DNA from: Adiantum capillus-veneris
Lineage: Eukaryota > Streptophyta > Polypodiopsida > Polypodiales > Pteridaceae
Length of the DNA: 64,000 nt
Direction: 5' to 3'
Assembly (NCBI GenBank): GCA_014529385.2
Contig: CM043953.1
Location: forward strand, 94,394,842-94,458,841
Below the pieces are notes generated by a model that had not been told where the DNA came from, did not search any database, and saw only the letters and a list, made by a program, of their open reading frames with translations. The translations under genes and the position numbers were made by a program. Positions 22,701-34,810 of the stretch are shown in pieces (position 1 is the stretch's first letter; every line of letters starts with the position of its first letter).

Positions 22701-25700
22701 GATCCAACGGAACCTGCTACAGTAGGAGGTTCAATGAAACCAAGATTAATATCTTGATTTTCTACATTGTTGTCCATTTGCAACCATCTGATGGTACCGG
22801 TTCCAATCCAAACATAGTGTGTAGACTCCATTTAGAACGCTCATGAGCATGGTAAACAAGCTTATCACAACTAAGATGTACCAAAAAGAGTACCTCTTGT
22901 CACTTTTCATGAAAGTAACTTGCTAACATAACTCATCAGCCAAGTTTAAGTCCTTGACTTGTTCTCAAATTGCATCAGTAAACATCCCCACCCTAACGAG
23001 TGTGAAGGTTGAGAACCTGATTTATACATGAAGAGACTACTGAGTCGCAACATGCATTAACTGATAGTAAGTAAACTCCAAGAAGAGCAATAAATGCTTA
23101 CTAATTGGATCCGTGGTGCTAACGTACGCACTTGCATATCCTTTAGCACAAGATTACACTTTGTAATCTGCATATCCCCGTGGATAAGTGACAGTACTGA
23201 GGTGTGTTTTCCCCACGGTTTACAGCCAGACTTTACAGATGGCTGGTAAACGAGATAACAATATCGTACCACATTGCTGAAGAATCAACAGTGGAATGAA
23301 TAACCCTCATGGTTAACTTGAAAAATCTACAAGTATCCAAACCGAGCCATGACCTCTGTTGGTGATTGGTAGACCTAAAAAGTAATCTCATAGAGATACT
23401 TCACTTAGAGTGCAAAATGATTCCTAAGCAACAACTTGAGGAATATGCATGCCGTTCCAAATCAGCCTTTGCTAAACACTAGGGCCCATAACACCTAGTG
23501 TGCAAGCATTTAGCAAAAAACAGATCCGAACCTATATATCCATGGTAATCCTTGCCAATACTTATGGAAAATGTGATGCACCTGCACACATTAAAAAGGA
23601 ATGTAAATAGGTTTGAAAAGAAACTAAATACTTTCAGTTGCAATCTTGTGCCAGCCTTGCTGATACGTCTGAACCATAATAGAAGGTGAAACATGGATCA
23701 CTTCTAGGTACAAACAATGAAACTTTTTCATTAACAACTTAGAGCCTTGCTATATGTATAAACAACCATCTGTAATGTTGTTTAGTGATACTTGTACGTG
23801 AACAAGTCATTCTAAGTATCCGACAAATTATTATTTTTTGGCCATTAAAATTGCTCCTGATACGTTGTTTTGAAAATGGTCTAGAAAACAGATTTGACCA
23901 GCACGTAATTGGACTTTGTCGTGACACATAATTGAAATAATGGTGCCAATGTCAGTCCAGAGACTCATATTCTCCACATGTGGAATATGTCTCATGTGAG
24001 GATGTATAAAAAACAACATCCGTCAAGTACAAGATGTACTTGTGTGTGGAGGTAACTCTAAACACTCTGTGACCGACAAGAGTGGGAGGGACCCTCATTC
24101 ATTGGTCCACACTGGCTAAACCGAAATCCTTGAGTTCTTAGACCATGTTGTATCCCATGTGACAACATGTGCCAAATTGAACCCTACAAGTAGTTTCGTA
24201 ACAGCATAAGGTAGAAAGATAGATTGGACACTTGACCCAAAATACTTTGTGCCGACATGCCCTTGGCATGGCTCTGTAACATTCAAGCGTACTTATATGT
24301 CTTGAAAAACCAAGCAAAGCATACTAAAAATGAAATAACACCAAATCAATAGATGTGTACCTGGAGATTTAAACGTAATGTTCACTTACCCGTATTCAAA
24401 TGGAGAGGAGCACGTCTCCTACCTGAAAAAACAAACAACATTGCACTGGGAACGCTTGCTGTTGCCTTTGCAATCCAAGCCCTTGGATTAGAATCTACGT
24501 AGTCAAACGCCTTAGTAAGACCCTTTGTAGAACTGCGCAACTAGCAGGTAACGGTAACCAACCTAGTTAACCGTGTACAGAATGAGGATAATCAACTTAA
24601 AAAGTTGATTTTTTCCGCTACCGCATGGTAGATTGCGGAATTCTTTGCTTGAAAGTATAAAAGATCAAAATGTGATCCTCAATGCGTATGTGGTGATTTA
24701 ATAAACACCCGCTGGGTCATACCCCAAAACTGTGATGCCATAGATATTCGTAGTGCTATAGAGAGAGCAAGAAATCCACACAAGTGAGATGCCTAGTTCA
24801 TATCAATAGCCATGCTGTCTCAACTGTTTGCTGCCTCTAGACTCCATGGTATAGATCACCTGATGTAAGTGCAAGAGTATCAAAAACTCAACTTGAGCAT
24901 CGCACTAGAAACATATAGTGCAAAAGTGACAACCTAATCCTCCGAAATGACAACACTCTTGCTCGTCCATTAACATCAAGATGTTCGATGTGTACTCCAC
25001 TGGGCAAATCTGTTCGATCCTAAGAACAATCACCCAAGGAATGCCAATAGTTGGGTCTTACCCAAGATCTAACAATGGCTCTTGGCCAACCTGTGTATGG
25101 CTCCTAGCTCTTACGGCAATTAGTGTTCAATCGATAAACCGATGAAAACTAATGTGAATGGAATCTTGGCCCATTTTTAGCTGAGAGTTAGAGCAACTTG
25201 GCTCATACTGACTCCCAAACAAAACATGTATGAAAGGCTTCTTAGAAATTTTTCATTATTCTTGAGAGAAATAAGAGAAAGAGAGAGAAGAAGAGCATGC
25301 TGGGCTGAGGAACTTTTCTTAAATTTGTAGAGTGTGTGCCTGGAATGTGTGCTCTTAGACATCTTATGCCTGAATTGCTGCTTATCCTATAAGCATACCA
25401 CAATCTATCGGTACGACGCTCTCATCAAGAGAGGCAACGAAAAACATAAGTCAAATCTTGACCATCTACCGTGTATGGGCCGTGACTGTAAATGACTTGA
25501 ATAGGGCCCCTTGCCGGTGAATCTAGTCAAAATTTTAGGTTCTTTGTAGTGTTGGTGTGTGTTGATAGCAACCAAAAATCATTTTAAACAATCCATCCGC
25601 AGTCTGTCCTTGACAGAGTTGCGAGTGTGTTAGCGGAAGCGGTAGAATTGGATCCACTTCACTAGCATGCCTTGCATGAAGAATTGTAAGCCCTTGCAGA

Positions 25701-26104
25701 GAGTGATGGCCTCAACCGTGAGAACCAAAACTATAAGTACCATGACTTGATCAAGATTGCTTTGAAGCGGTGATTGAAACGTCCCTTGTGCAAATGAAGC
25801 CATATTATCAATGTTTTCTCCCTCTTTGGGACTCTGAAAGCAATCTCCTCGGGTAATCTTCTTAGTTTGCTTCAAGGTGCGCCCTCCATGAGAGCTTAAA
25901 CATTTATAGTGGCACTTTCTAGACCCGACTACAAGCTATTCTCTCCGCAAATAAAACCGAGACCAAGACTGTGCCTTCAAAGGATTTTGAAAATTTTGTA
26001 CAACAAGTCGGAGATTTGCCGTGATTGCCTTGGAAATTTGTCCTCAAATGCTCAATGCGGAATCTCAGCTACATGCAAATCTCATAGTGCTGAATTCATC
26101 TGAG
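22701..26104. other. Long decayed region, probably old transposon sequence
   Basis: No intact gene. On the minus strand near 25400-25560 a frame reads PKILTRFTGKGPY and then HGPYTVDGQDLTYVFRCLS, which resembles the C-terminal part of a Ty3 integrase. Neighbouring frames at 25177-25362 and 25630-25875 are open but match nothing I know. The rest shows only short chance frames. Confidence 0.4.
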
Positions 26105-27057
26105 TACCTGTTGCACTCAATGCATGTTAGAAGCTGGACATACCCCACGGCAACTAACTACTCGGAAGATTATTATTTTTTGTAATTATTCATTCATTGA
26201 GGAAAACCTGATTTTCACCTTGTAAATATTAGGACTTACAGAAGTTTCCAGATTGTATCCCAGTTTTGATAGTTAGATTGAGTAGTTGGTTGATTTTGGA
26301 ACTTTAGGGTTTGAGAATTGTAAGGTATATATACCACTTTTTGACCTTAATGAAAGGACCTTTTGTCATTTAAAAAAAAATAAGTTTTGAAGTCTGTGAG
26401 TGAGCATATTGTGTACGAGAGAGAGTGTGAGCTTCATCTTGACGCTACGTGTGCACCGGTGGTCGGAATTGAGTGCGGAGAAGTGCAGTGTGTTGCCCCC
26501 GACGAGAGCTACGCGCCGATACCTACATTGCGCGCATACGGTCCAGTTTTGCGAGCTCCTTCTACGAGCTTCATCTGGTGTTTTGGTGAGCATACGTTGT
26601 CCGATTTTGCATTGCAGCATATCCACGCGTTCACATTGAGTAGAGCTACACATTAGGCACTTTAGATTTCAGAAACGAAGACCTGTAAATTTCGGCCAGA
26701 CATTCTACGTGATTTTGCACAGGGTGTTTTGGGTTGGGGTTTTGGTTCATAGACCTTAGGGAGAGCGACCTATTGGTGTTAGTAGGGTCTCCTTCAAGTT
26801 CTATGGTGTTTCAAGATTGTTTGATGGGTGTTCGGCTCTAGAAAGCGTTGTAGGAAGTTTCCTCTTATGCACTCTTGAAGGCTGTGACTTAGACAATTGG
26901 TAGAGACCTCTGTAGGAATTAGTTAGGAGTCGGTCGAGTGTAGGTTGACACCTTATGCTTGCTTCCATGCGCCTGCGGGTCGATCTTCATCCTTAGCTGA
27001 CATTATATGTTAGGTGAGTTCTTGCTGTGCTGATGTCCGTCGCGGCGTATCCGTCCA
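26105..27057 (+). repeat. Putative 5' LTR of element 2
   Basis: Ends CA at 27056-27057, four bases before the primer site. A TATA box (TATATATA, 26326-26333) lies at a plausible place, followed by a GC-richer transcribed part. The left limit is a guess because no second copy was found to align. Confidence 0.45.
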
Positions 27058-27061
27058 ATAT

Positions 27062-27079
27062 TGGCGCCGCTGCCGGGGA
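27062..27079 (+). other. Primer-binding site, tRNA-Asp type
   Basis: TGGCGCCGCTGCCGGGGA matches the 3' end of plant tRNA-Asp as used by Tat/Athila elements (TGGCGCCGTTGCCGGGGA) with one mismatch. It fixes the plus-strand orientation of element 2. Confidence 0.85.
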
Positions 27080-28993
27080 CGAAAACCTTTTGTAGGTGAC
27101 CGAGACTAATCCTTGAGGATTGGGATTTTTGGCTTGCCAAAAGTCTTGTTTTACATTTAGATAGGATCACAGGATATGGTGGAGGACTCTCTAGGTCCTA
27201 GAGGGAGTCTAGGAAGCGTGTGTCTGGCCTAGATCCTTTGACTTAGGTATTAGGTAGACCAAGATAGTTTTAGGTAGTAGTCGAGTTCTTGAGTAGGAGT
27301 TGGAGTGGTAGAAGCGGTGAGAGGAGAGCTTGAGAGTCCGGAAAGGCCAAAAAGCAACCAAAACACCATTATCACCATTTTACATGATAAGTAGGAGTAG
27401 AGTAAGTAGGACATTATGATTCAGGATCTAGAGCATTTCATGCATGTATACTTGCTTGGTAAAATCATCACAAGTTTGTAAAAGACGCAAAAAGACGCAA
27501 AAGTGTGTTTGAAAGCCTAAAAGAAATCCAAAAGTTACTGTGAGTGTTTCTGATAGAGCTACAGAGCATCAGGAGCATTTCTGTCAGAAAAAAAATTAAT
27601 TTCAAGCCAGGAGACATCCTACGCGTAGGATGTCTACAGGCTAATTTGGTGGGAATTTTGAGATTTTGAGTTGACCATTGTGTTCAGAAGGTGGGGTTTA
27701 CCCTAATTTTAACTGGAAAGTGGAAATTTGACCATATCTTGACAGGATAAGGCCAGATGGACTGAAATTGCCAGACATCCTACCCAAATTGTGCCAAAAC
27801 ATTATTTTGAGATCAAAACCATAAAATGGCTGAGCATGTCTTGCATGATATATTGAGTGACTGAGAGGGGTTTCACCTCATTTGGGTGAGAAAATTTGGT
27901 TCAAAGCAGACTTTAGCACTTTTGACTGAAAAAGGCACGAACAGCTAAAATTGGGGACCTTTGAAATCCAAACCAAAATCTAAGCATACCATTGGGTTAC
28001 TGACATCAAGGGGAAACTGTGGGTCAAGTCTGGGGTCAAACATGCCAAATAGACATCCTACGCGTAGGATGTCTTCTGTGTGATTTTGAACTTCAAACCA
28101 AATTTTGAGTATACCAAAGTGATCAGCAACTCAAGGGGAGCCTGTGCTTTGAGTTTGAAGCCATTCTGATGAAAAATATATCCTACGCGTAGGATGTCTA
28201 AAGTAAGAAATTGAAGCCAGACATTGACAGTGGGCATAGCAAGGTGTTGTATAGCCTAAAGCAAGCCTCCTAGTCAATTTTGGTCCAAATTGGAGTTGAT
28301 TAGACTGAGCAACAGGCTGTCGGAACAGATTTCTGACTCATTGACCAGCTAATAGGTGTCCAAATCAAAAAGTAAAAACAATTGTAGACTCAGCACATCA
28401 AGGGGAAACCATAGTGCAAAAATCCAGGCAAAACTAAGCAGGACACATCCTACGCGTAGGATGTCTATTGGGGCTTACTGAAGAGAAAATTTGATTGGGC
28501 TTAGACAGTGAGCTTCCATTTGGCTTAAGGGTTCCAGAAATTCTTTCAGAAGTGAATTTGGACCTTGTTTGTCCATTTGACGGAGCAAAGACTGAATTCA
28601 GACTTTTTCGCGTAAATTGACCAACATCCGAGGGAAGCACAGTTCCAGAATAGCAGACCTAATCCAGAACATCAGCATTGTATAAAATACAATAGTGGTT
28701 GAGATTAACTCTCCAGTTATACCAATCATTACTAAGATAACCTCTAGCAGATAAATGCTTTGATTCGATTGCCAAAATAAAACGCTTGTGTACAGGTATC
28801 TTCAAAATTAAGCAAGAAGTTGTGCGGAGACTAATCCTTTGCCAGGTGAGTGGTTGGATTTGTGATAAATTGCATTGATAAGTTTGATGAATTTAAGATC
28901 AGGAAGATACATTGTTAGAGACCAGAAGGTGGCAGGTGACCAAGGTAGCTTAGTGTCCACCGAAGAGAGTGTAACTCATGCAAGGTTGTATGT
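27080..28993 (+). other. Untranslated leader of element 2
   Basis: About 1.9 kb between primer site and gag without a meaningful reading frame. It is built partly of diverged units containing a phrase like ATCAAGGGGAAAC (about 28010, 28130, 28400), several ending in the 24-bp palindrome. In retroelements this part of the RNA normally carries dimerisation and packaging signals. Confidence 0.6.
27612..28466. repeat. Palindrome cluster 1: four copies of a 24-bp self-complementary motif
   Basis: Copies are centred on ACGCGT at 27612-27635 (perfect), 28051-28074 (perfect), 28176-28199 (left arm with two changes) and 28443-28466 (one change). The core is ACATCCTACGCGTAGGATGT, extended by AG and CT to 24 bases. 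A half-copy (AGACATCCTAC) occurs at about 27774. Unique sequence of 100-400 bases separates them. Confidence 0.95.
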
Positions 28994-29148
28994 GGTTGTG
29001 GGAGAGTATATGCCCTCTCATGCTTGGTCCACCTCTCTCTCTCTCTCTCTCTCGTAAATTATTTAATTTTATATCATCTGGACATGTTTCCTCTTTTTCC
29101 TCTTTGAAAGAAAGAACTTAATTATTTAATTTTACGCATCTAAATTCT
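28994..29148 (-). mobile_element. Short fragment of the chromovirus-1 LTR inside element 2
   Basis: GGGAGAGTATA..CCTCTCATGCTTGGTCCAC, a CT array, and GACATGT.TCCTCTTTTTCC through GAAAGAACTTAATT match 13203-13350 of the chromovirus LTR at roughly 80%. The fragment lacks both LTR ends. Confidence 0.7.
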
Positions 29149-29211
29149 CCGCTAGCACCAATTATTGAGGAAGGTAGCGATACTGACACTTCGTCAGACA
29201 AATCTTTCTTC

Positions 29212-31994
29212 ATGATGTGTAGTCAACAACCAGGAGGTTTCACATACGACGGACCAATGCCAGGAGGAAGCACCTCCCTGAATCCTTTGAGTGATTCCAA
29301 ACTCATTGTGATCTTCTTAGAAGGAACAAACTCAAGGGGAGCCCTAGTCTATTCTGACTATCGAGGACGCAAGTGCATTTGTATCGAAGAGAGGCCATTT
29401 CAGAGATTGGAGATAATCCAAGTCTATGATAATGGAGATAAATTTTGAGACGAAAAGGGAAACCACTATCTGATAGTTAGTAACCCTGAAGATTACAACA
29501 GATATGGAGATAACGTGGCGAAAGGGAAAATGGTTTCAGAAGCTCAAGAACCGCCACCAAACATTGATCGGCCTGGAGCTATTTTTATGTATGATAAGAA
29601 AAAAACAAGGGTTCCAACTTATAACGAGAACGTGCGAATCTACAAGCATGAGAGTGAGGGTATAGTCGCTTACTTTCGTAGCAAAGAACCATACGTAAAC
29701 GAATTAAGCAAAGACAAGGTTCTTTACTTATTCTCTTATGAAACTGCCATGGGGAAGGGTATAGTTTTTGTTGATAGATATGGGCGAGAATACCAACGTA
29801 TTCTCCCAGAGGAGGTAGAAAGGGCAATAGGTCCAGGAGCATCAGCATATGCCCCTGAAGAAGTGCCAAGAGCCACCTACACCCCAAGTAAGTCGACAAA
29901 TCCCTTTTCTGATGAGTATGACGCTACCTCACATTCCACCCGACCGCAAGCATTCAACAACCAAGACCAACCAGCAAACTAGCCATCATTGCAGGCATGG
30001 CTTCGACAGAGTGCAACATTGGAACAAGACCGAAACCGAGAGGGTTATCAAGCCGCACGAGGGCTAAGGGATTTGCAAGAACCACCCCTCTATTCAAAGT
30101 ATCAAGGAGAGAGTAAGCCAAAGACTCAAGGGTCAACAAAGCCTAGAGGACCACCCATAGAACGAGTTCGAAGAGATGAACCACCTCCAGCGAGAACCGT
30201 TAGAAATTATGGCTTAGGAGCACCACAGGGAGAGGAACTAGCCTATTATGGAAGACCTGAGGAGGTATATCGATTAGGACGTGGAGATCCAATGATGAGG
30301 TTTGTAGACCATCGGAGAATTAGACCTTCTCAAGTGAAAAAATGGGTTTGTAAACAAGAAATACACAGGAAGCAGAGACCCAAGAGATCATGTAGCAGCA
30401 TTTGTGCGTGTAATTAGACCCGAAGAGGTGTTAGACTTCCCTACCCAATTTGCAGGGTTTGGGCTAACCCTAGAGGATGATGCTGCCACTTGGTTTGACT
30501 CTGTAGAGCGTAGAGACTTTGAGTCTTTGGAGGAAGTGTTTACAAATTTATCAAGGAATTCTCACAAAGGGGGATAGCTCATAATACCGTCTCACAAATC
30601 CATAAATTCAAACAGAAAGATGGAGAATCTGTACGAAAAGCAGCCCTAACACTAAAAAGATATGTTAAGTTCTGTCCTGTGGAAGAACTGCCAACTCAGT
30701 CCAGGCTCATGCTGATATTCGTCCAGGGACTAAGGAATGCGGATCTCCATAAAGACCTATATATGAAGAGGAGCACGATGTTGAATGAGTTGACCAAGGA
30801 AGCTCATTACCTTGTGGACAATTGTGCGGTCTAAAAAGAGGGGGAGTTCAAGGACCTTGATGACGATTCGTCTTCACAACAAAGTGGAAGCAAGTCTTCT
30901 AAGACAGCACCGAAAGGAGAAGTATCTGTAAACCAAGAGCATCTTGTAGATGAAGTGCTAAAAAAGATTAACTTGTACGCCAAACCCCAGGCTAAACAGC
31001 CCAAGTGGTGTGCTATTGAACAAAAATGGACAAACCATGGGACCGAGGAATGTTATTATAACAAGGGATATGTGAGAGAGAGACCTTACGCTCCCCAAGC
31101 TCCGGTAGCTTCTCCTCAAGCTCCACCGATGCCTAGATATCAAGCAGGAGACCTACCAGGACCTGTAGGTGTAGAAATACCACAACCAATGTTGGGGCAA
31201 CAACCACCCCTACCGGGATTACGACCAGTCGGTATAAGATACACACCAACCGTAACCGAAACAGAGGATAAGGCTTTGGTGCCTATGCATACATATTATG
31301 AAGATCCTAATGGATATGCGGCAAACCCTGTCTATTATCCACCGGAAGAACCCTCGACACCAGAACCATGGAGCATGATAGGAAGTACAGGACCACCAAC
31401 AGTTGCACATGCAGCAGGAGAAGGAAGATATAGCTTAGATGAACGAACATTGTTGTTCATAGCCAATGGGGTCATGGGCGGACAGAGACATGCATACCAA
31501 CAAAGGGGAGCTCAAGGAGCACCTCAAAAACCCAAGGGACCCTGCTACAAGTGTGGTGGAGACCATTAGCTGAGAGACTGTCCTCATATGAAATCATTAG
31601 AGTCAACACATATTTCACTGAGTGTGGAGTTACTCATTTGATTCTCGATTGCCCTAAAAACCCGAGCAAAGGAGCAAAAACCACCTTGAACATGCTAGAA
31701 ACAGTACCTTCCAGTGGAGGGTCGAAAAATGAAACAATCATACCTATTCAGGCAGTAACACGAGCCCAAGCTCAAAGAATGACGAACCAACCCATAGTTG
31801 AAGAGCCAAAAACCGATGCCCAAAGTTCAGAAACGAAAGATCAGAGAAGCACTTGGAAATCTAGAAAGACGCGTATGAAAGCTTGGAAGGAACGAGAGCA
31901 AACAACTCTATCCGAGGAGTTGAAACATACAAAGGATAGATTAGAGCAGTTAGAAGATCTTGCTAGCTTAAGTTCCACACCACGACAACCATAG
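29212..31994 (+). pseudogene. Element 2 gag, broken
   Basis: Structural precursor. N-terminal frames (29212-29448, 29515-29982) contain two similar modules, GALVYSDYRGRKC and GIVFVDRYGREYQR. The capsid core is readable at about 30350-30830 in two frames: HVAAFVRVIRPEEVLDFPTQ, LEDDAATWFDSVERRDF, then HKFKQKDGESVRKAALTLK and FVQGLRNADLHKDLYM. A first zinc knuckle (CYKCGGDH, stop TAG at 31567-31569, LRDC) ends the 30955 frame. A second (TECGVTHLILDC, first Cys changed to Phe) begins the 31551-31994 frame, which ends in a charged helix-rich stretch. Frame changes near 29450, 29983, 30350, 30560 and 31570. Confidence 0.8.
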
Positions 31995-32044
31995 CACCCA
32001 AGGAAATAGCAGAGCCCAAAAGTGCGGGATTAGGAGGATCTGTA

Positions 32045-32862
32045 ATGGCTGACAAGGTAAATGAGCAGTTGGATGCGCTTCTAAAGGCTTATGAAGCTAG
32101 ACTTAAAAAGAACCAAACCAAGGAGCAAAGGTGGATGACTTATCCATATGCGGAAATAGAAAAACAAAGGTTGGAAATTTGTAAAAGGATGATTGAAACA
32201 ACTCAATCATTGATGGAAGACCCGCTGGGTAAACCTGCAAATTGGTATGAGGCACCGGCTCCAACCCCTATCCAACCAACTTTAGAGGAACAAGTAGAAA
32301 CAAAGGAAAGACTCACTAACACCTATGAGTCTAGAGGAGAGCCTATCATAGTGCCAAATACAACAAATGAGGCAAGTGACAGGTTCTAGCCTAAAACATT
32401 GACAGAAATGGGTAAGGACTATAACGGTCTAGACGATCTGTGGAAGCAAATCCGTGAGGCCAACGAGGCCAATAAGATGAGTAACCACATGAATAGCACG
32501 AGAAAAGAAGAGAATGTAACCTTACCTCCTATTGAAGAATTTGAGGCAAGGTCACAAATGAACTTTGAGATACATTCACAAGGGGGAGACCAAGGATCAA
32601 TTAGTTCGGGCACAGCCAACCAGACTCGCTGAGAACTTTACCCTCTTACCTAAGAGAGTATGAAGCCAAGTCGGAAGTGAGAGCAATCCCATCTCAAAGA
32701 CTTTCTTCTAACAAAGTGATGGATTCACAAGGATTGATTGAGTTGTTGTCCACTCCGGTGGCATGCACCATCACATTAGCAGAACTCCTAAGGTTACGGC
32801 CAAACATGTGGACCACAGTAGGTAAATGCCTAGAAAAATTTGGAGTGAAAGACCCACCTTGA
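32045..32862 (+). pseudogene. Element 2 gag-protease spacer
   Basis: Three short open pieces (32045-32389, 32399-32632, 32677-32862) of charged, Glu/Lys-rich sequence. The last contains TITLAELLRLRPNMW, a phrase typical of the region before protease in Tat-like elements. Confidence 0.6.
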
Positions 32863-33489
32863 AGCTACAGGAAGGGATCAGAGAGTTGGACAGGCCTCAA
32901 CTAAACACTAGGCCAGTACCATTAAACAAGGTTGGAGAGTATTGCGAGGGAGAAGATGGAAACACCACGCTACCAGTAGAATTCCAAGGAGTAGTTTCCA
33001 AAGCTATTCTTGACAGTGGAGCGGGAGTTTCTATCGCCACCAAGGAAATCTAGAAAAAATGGGCAAAACCAGCTTTGAGGGCTACCAGAATGAAATTGCA
33101 ATTGGTAGATGGGTTCATGGAGAAGCCTCTAGGACTTTTAGAAAAAGTGATTGTCACTTCATGCGGAATCGAGTATGAGCATACATTTGCAATAGTCGAT
33201 TTTGACAAAAAGAACAATTATGAGATCATCTTGGGACAACCATTCATGCGAAAATTGAACATGGTCCAAGATTGGGGTTACGACCATATATACCTCAGAC
33301 ATGGTGAGACAACAACTAAAATACACCTAAAAGACCATAGTTACAAATATGTGAACCAAACACTTGTGGAAGAGTTAGATTCAGCTACAATAGTAGCAGG
33401 ATCAAAACTCCCGGCATGGTTAGGGCAACAAAAAGAGCTATGGATGTGCGGAGCTTCACATTGTGGAAGCTTAATAAGAGAGGATGCGT
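32863..33489 (+). pseudogene. Element 2 first retropepsin-like protease
   Basis: Polyprotein-processing aspartic protease. Active site AILDSGAGVSIATKEI at about 33005-33050, then a stop at 33051-33053. The second half reads LVDGFMEKPLGLLEKV and NYEIILGQPFMRKLN, the usual C-terminal hydrophobic-Leu-Gly motif. The frame continues to 33489, where element 3 begins. Confidence 0.85.
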
Positions 33490-34626
33490 TGTGAGCGGGA
33501 TGGAAACACACAGAACGCCTCTATAACGACCCGACACACACTCTTGGGAAGATACACACACACACTATGGGGCACCACTCGGCTTACACAACACACCTGG
33601 CCGAGACAGGGAACACACCTATGGAGTGAGAGGAGAGAGACTATCCACTTGCCCACTCCACACAGAGACACACACACACACACCCAAAAAACTCAGCTCA
33701 AAAGAGGAGCACTTCTGATAATTAGATACAAATGAGCTTGGGCCAACACCAATGGGGCAAACAACTCACACAATATGGGTAAAATAAGCCAGATACAATC
33801 ACAAACTAGAGCAGAAACTTCGCTCATAGAGAAACTTACACAGAAAAATAGCGGGAAAAGAGTGAGAAATTTGGAAAAATGGACAGCACCATCGCGTCCA
33901 AAACGGCCCAAAACCCCAGTCTACAATGTCAAAGTGCTCAAATCCGACCTCGGACGAGCAGTTTACGGCCAAAACAGGCTCCAAAAACCCCAAAAACACA
34001 CCTGCGGCTCTTCCTCCTCTCTTCTCCACGTTTTTTCTGGTCTTCTCTCTGTTTTTTCAGTTCCCACACTTAGATTTATTAGTTGGGCACCCTTGGCCTT
34101 TTAGATGACCTCAAACGGACCCCGAACAGGCCAAAAACTGACCTCGCAGTGCATAGTTGTCACCTTTTTTGCATCATCCGCACACCTGGCACTCATTTCT
34201 TTTCAATAATGCGTCTTGCAACCACGTGAAGTGGACCCAAAAAGTGGTCCTAATGATGACCTTTCTACATAACTCTCACAAGAAAACACCACTTTGTGTC
34301 CGTATTCATCCACGTGCAAATATTGACCCCGTTCGGCCTCCTGACGCCACTCGATTCCATTTGACGCACCTGCTTACCTCATGTCGTCGGCCCGCGGATA
34401 GCTTCCTCAAGAAGTTTTACGCGCTACCAACTCCTCCTTATTGTAGAAAAAACACAGTGGTACTGGTAATAGTGAAAATCGATGCACTATGTACACCCTG
34501 TCCTACCTGTACACATGTGGGCCCCACGTAACCACCTGGCTCTGAAAAATGGGCAATTCTTTATTTGATGCACCATGCATGTATATGTACATATGCGCAA
34601 TCCCTTGATCCAAAAAACTCCTGACA
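33490..34626 (-). repeat. 3' LTR of element 3
   Basis: TGTGAGCGGG to CTCCTGACA. Aligns with 41100-42247 throughout, with roughly 30 substitutions by eye plus length changes in the CA tracts. A 124-codon frame is present in both LTRs but is on the strand opposite the element and has no family features. Confidence 0.95.
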
Positions 34627-34645
34627 TAATTTGCCCATCCCCTAA
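34627..34645 (-). other. Polypurine tract of element 3
   Basis: On the minus strand AGGGGATGGGCAAATTA immediately precedes the LTR start TGTCAGGAG. Confidence 0.65.
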
Positions 34646-34810
34646 CCTGCTAGATCATTCATGATCAGCAGCAGCAAAGAGCGATATGAGACTCGCCCCA
34701 TCACAGGTCTCCTCATCCTTCACCAACATTGCTTGCTCCACAGACAGTTCATCTTGCTCCACCATCATCAATCTAGCATGATACAATTTAAGACGCAATC
34801 CATTTACCCT

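Noticed and set aside
26387-26656. 89-codon ORF in the GC-richer part of the putative element 2 LTR
   Set aside because: Overlapping frames on both strands are equally open, which is typical of a GC-rich LTR segment; no homology recognised.
27612-28466. Palindrome cluster considered as a CRISPR-like array
   Set aside because: Spacing is irregular (100-400 bases), the host is a plant, there are no cas genes, and the motif is inside retrotransposon leader sequence.
34157-34531. 124-codon plus-strand ORF present in both LTRs of element 3 (also 41778-42152)
   Set aside because: Shared only because the LTRs are copies of each other. It is antisense to the element and has no family features.
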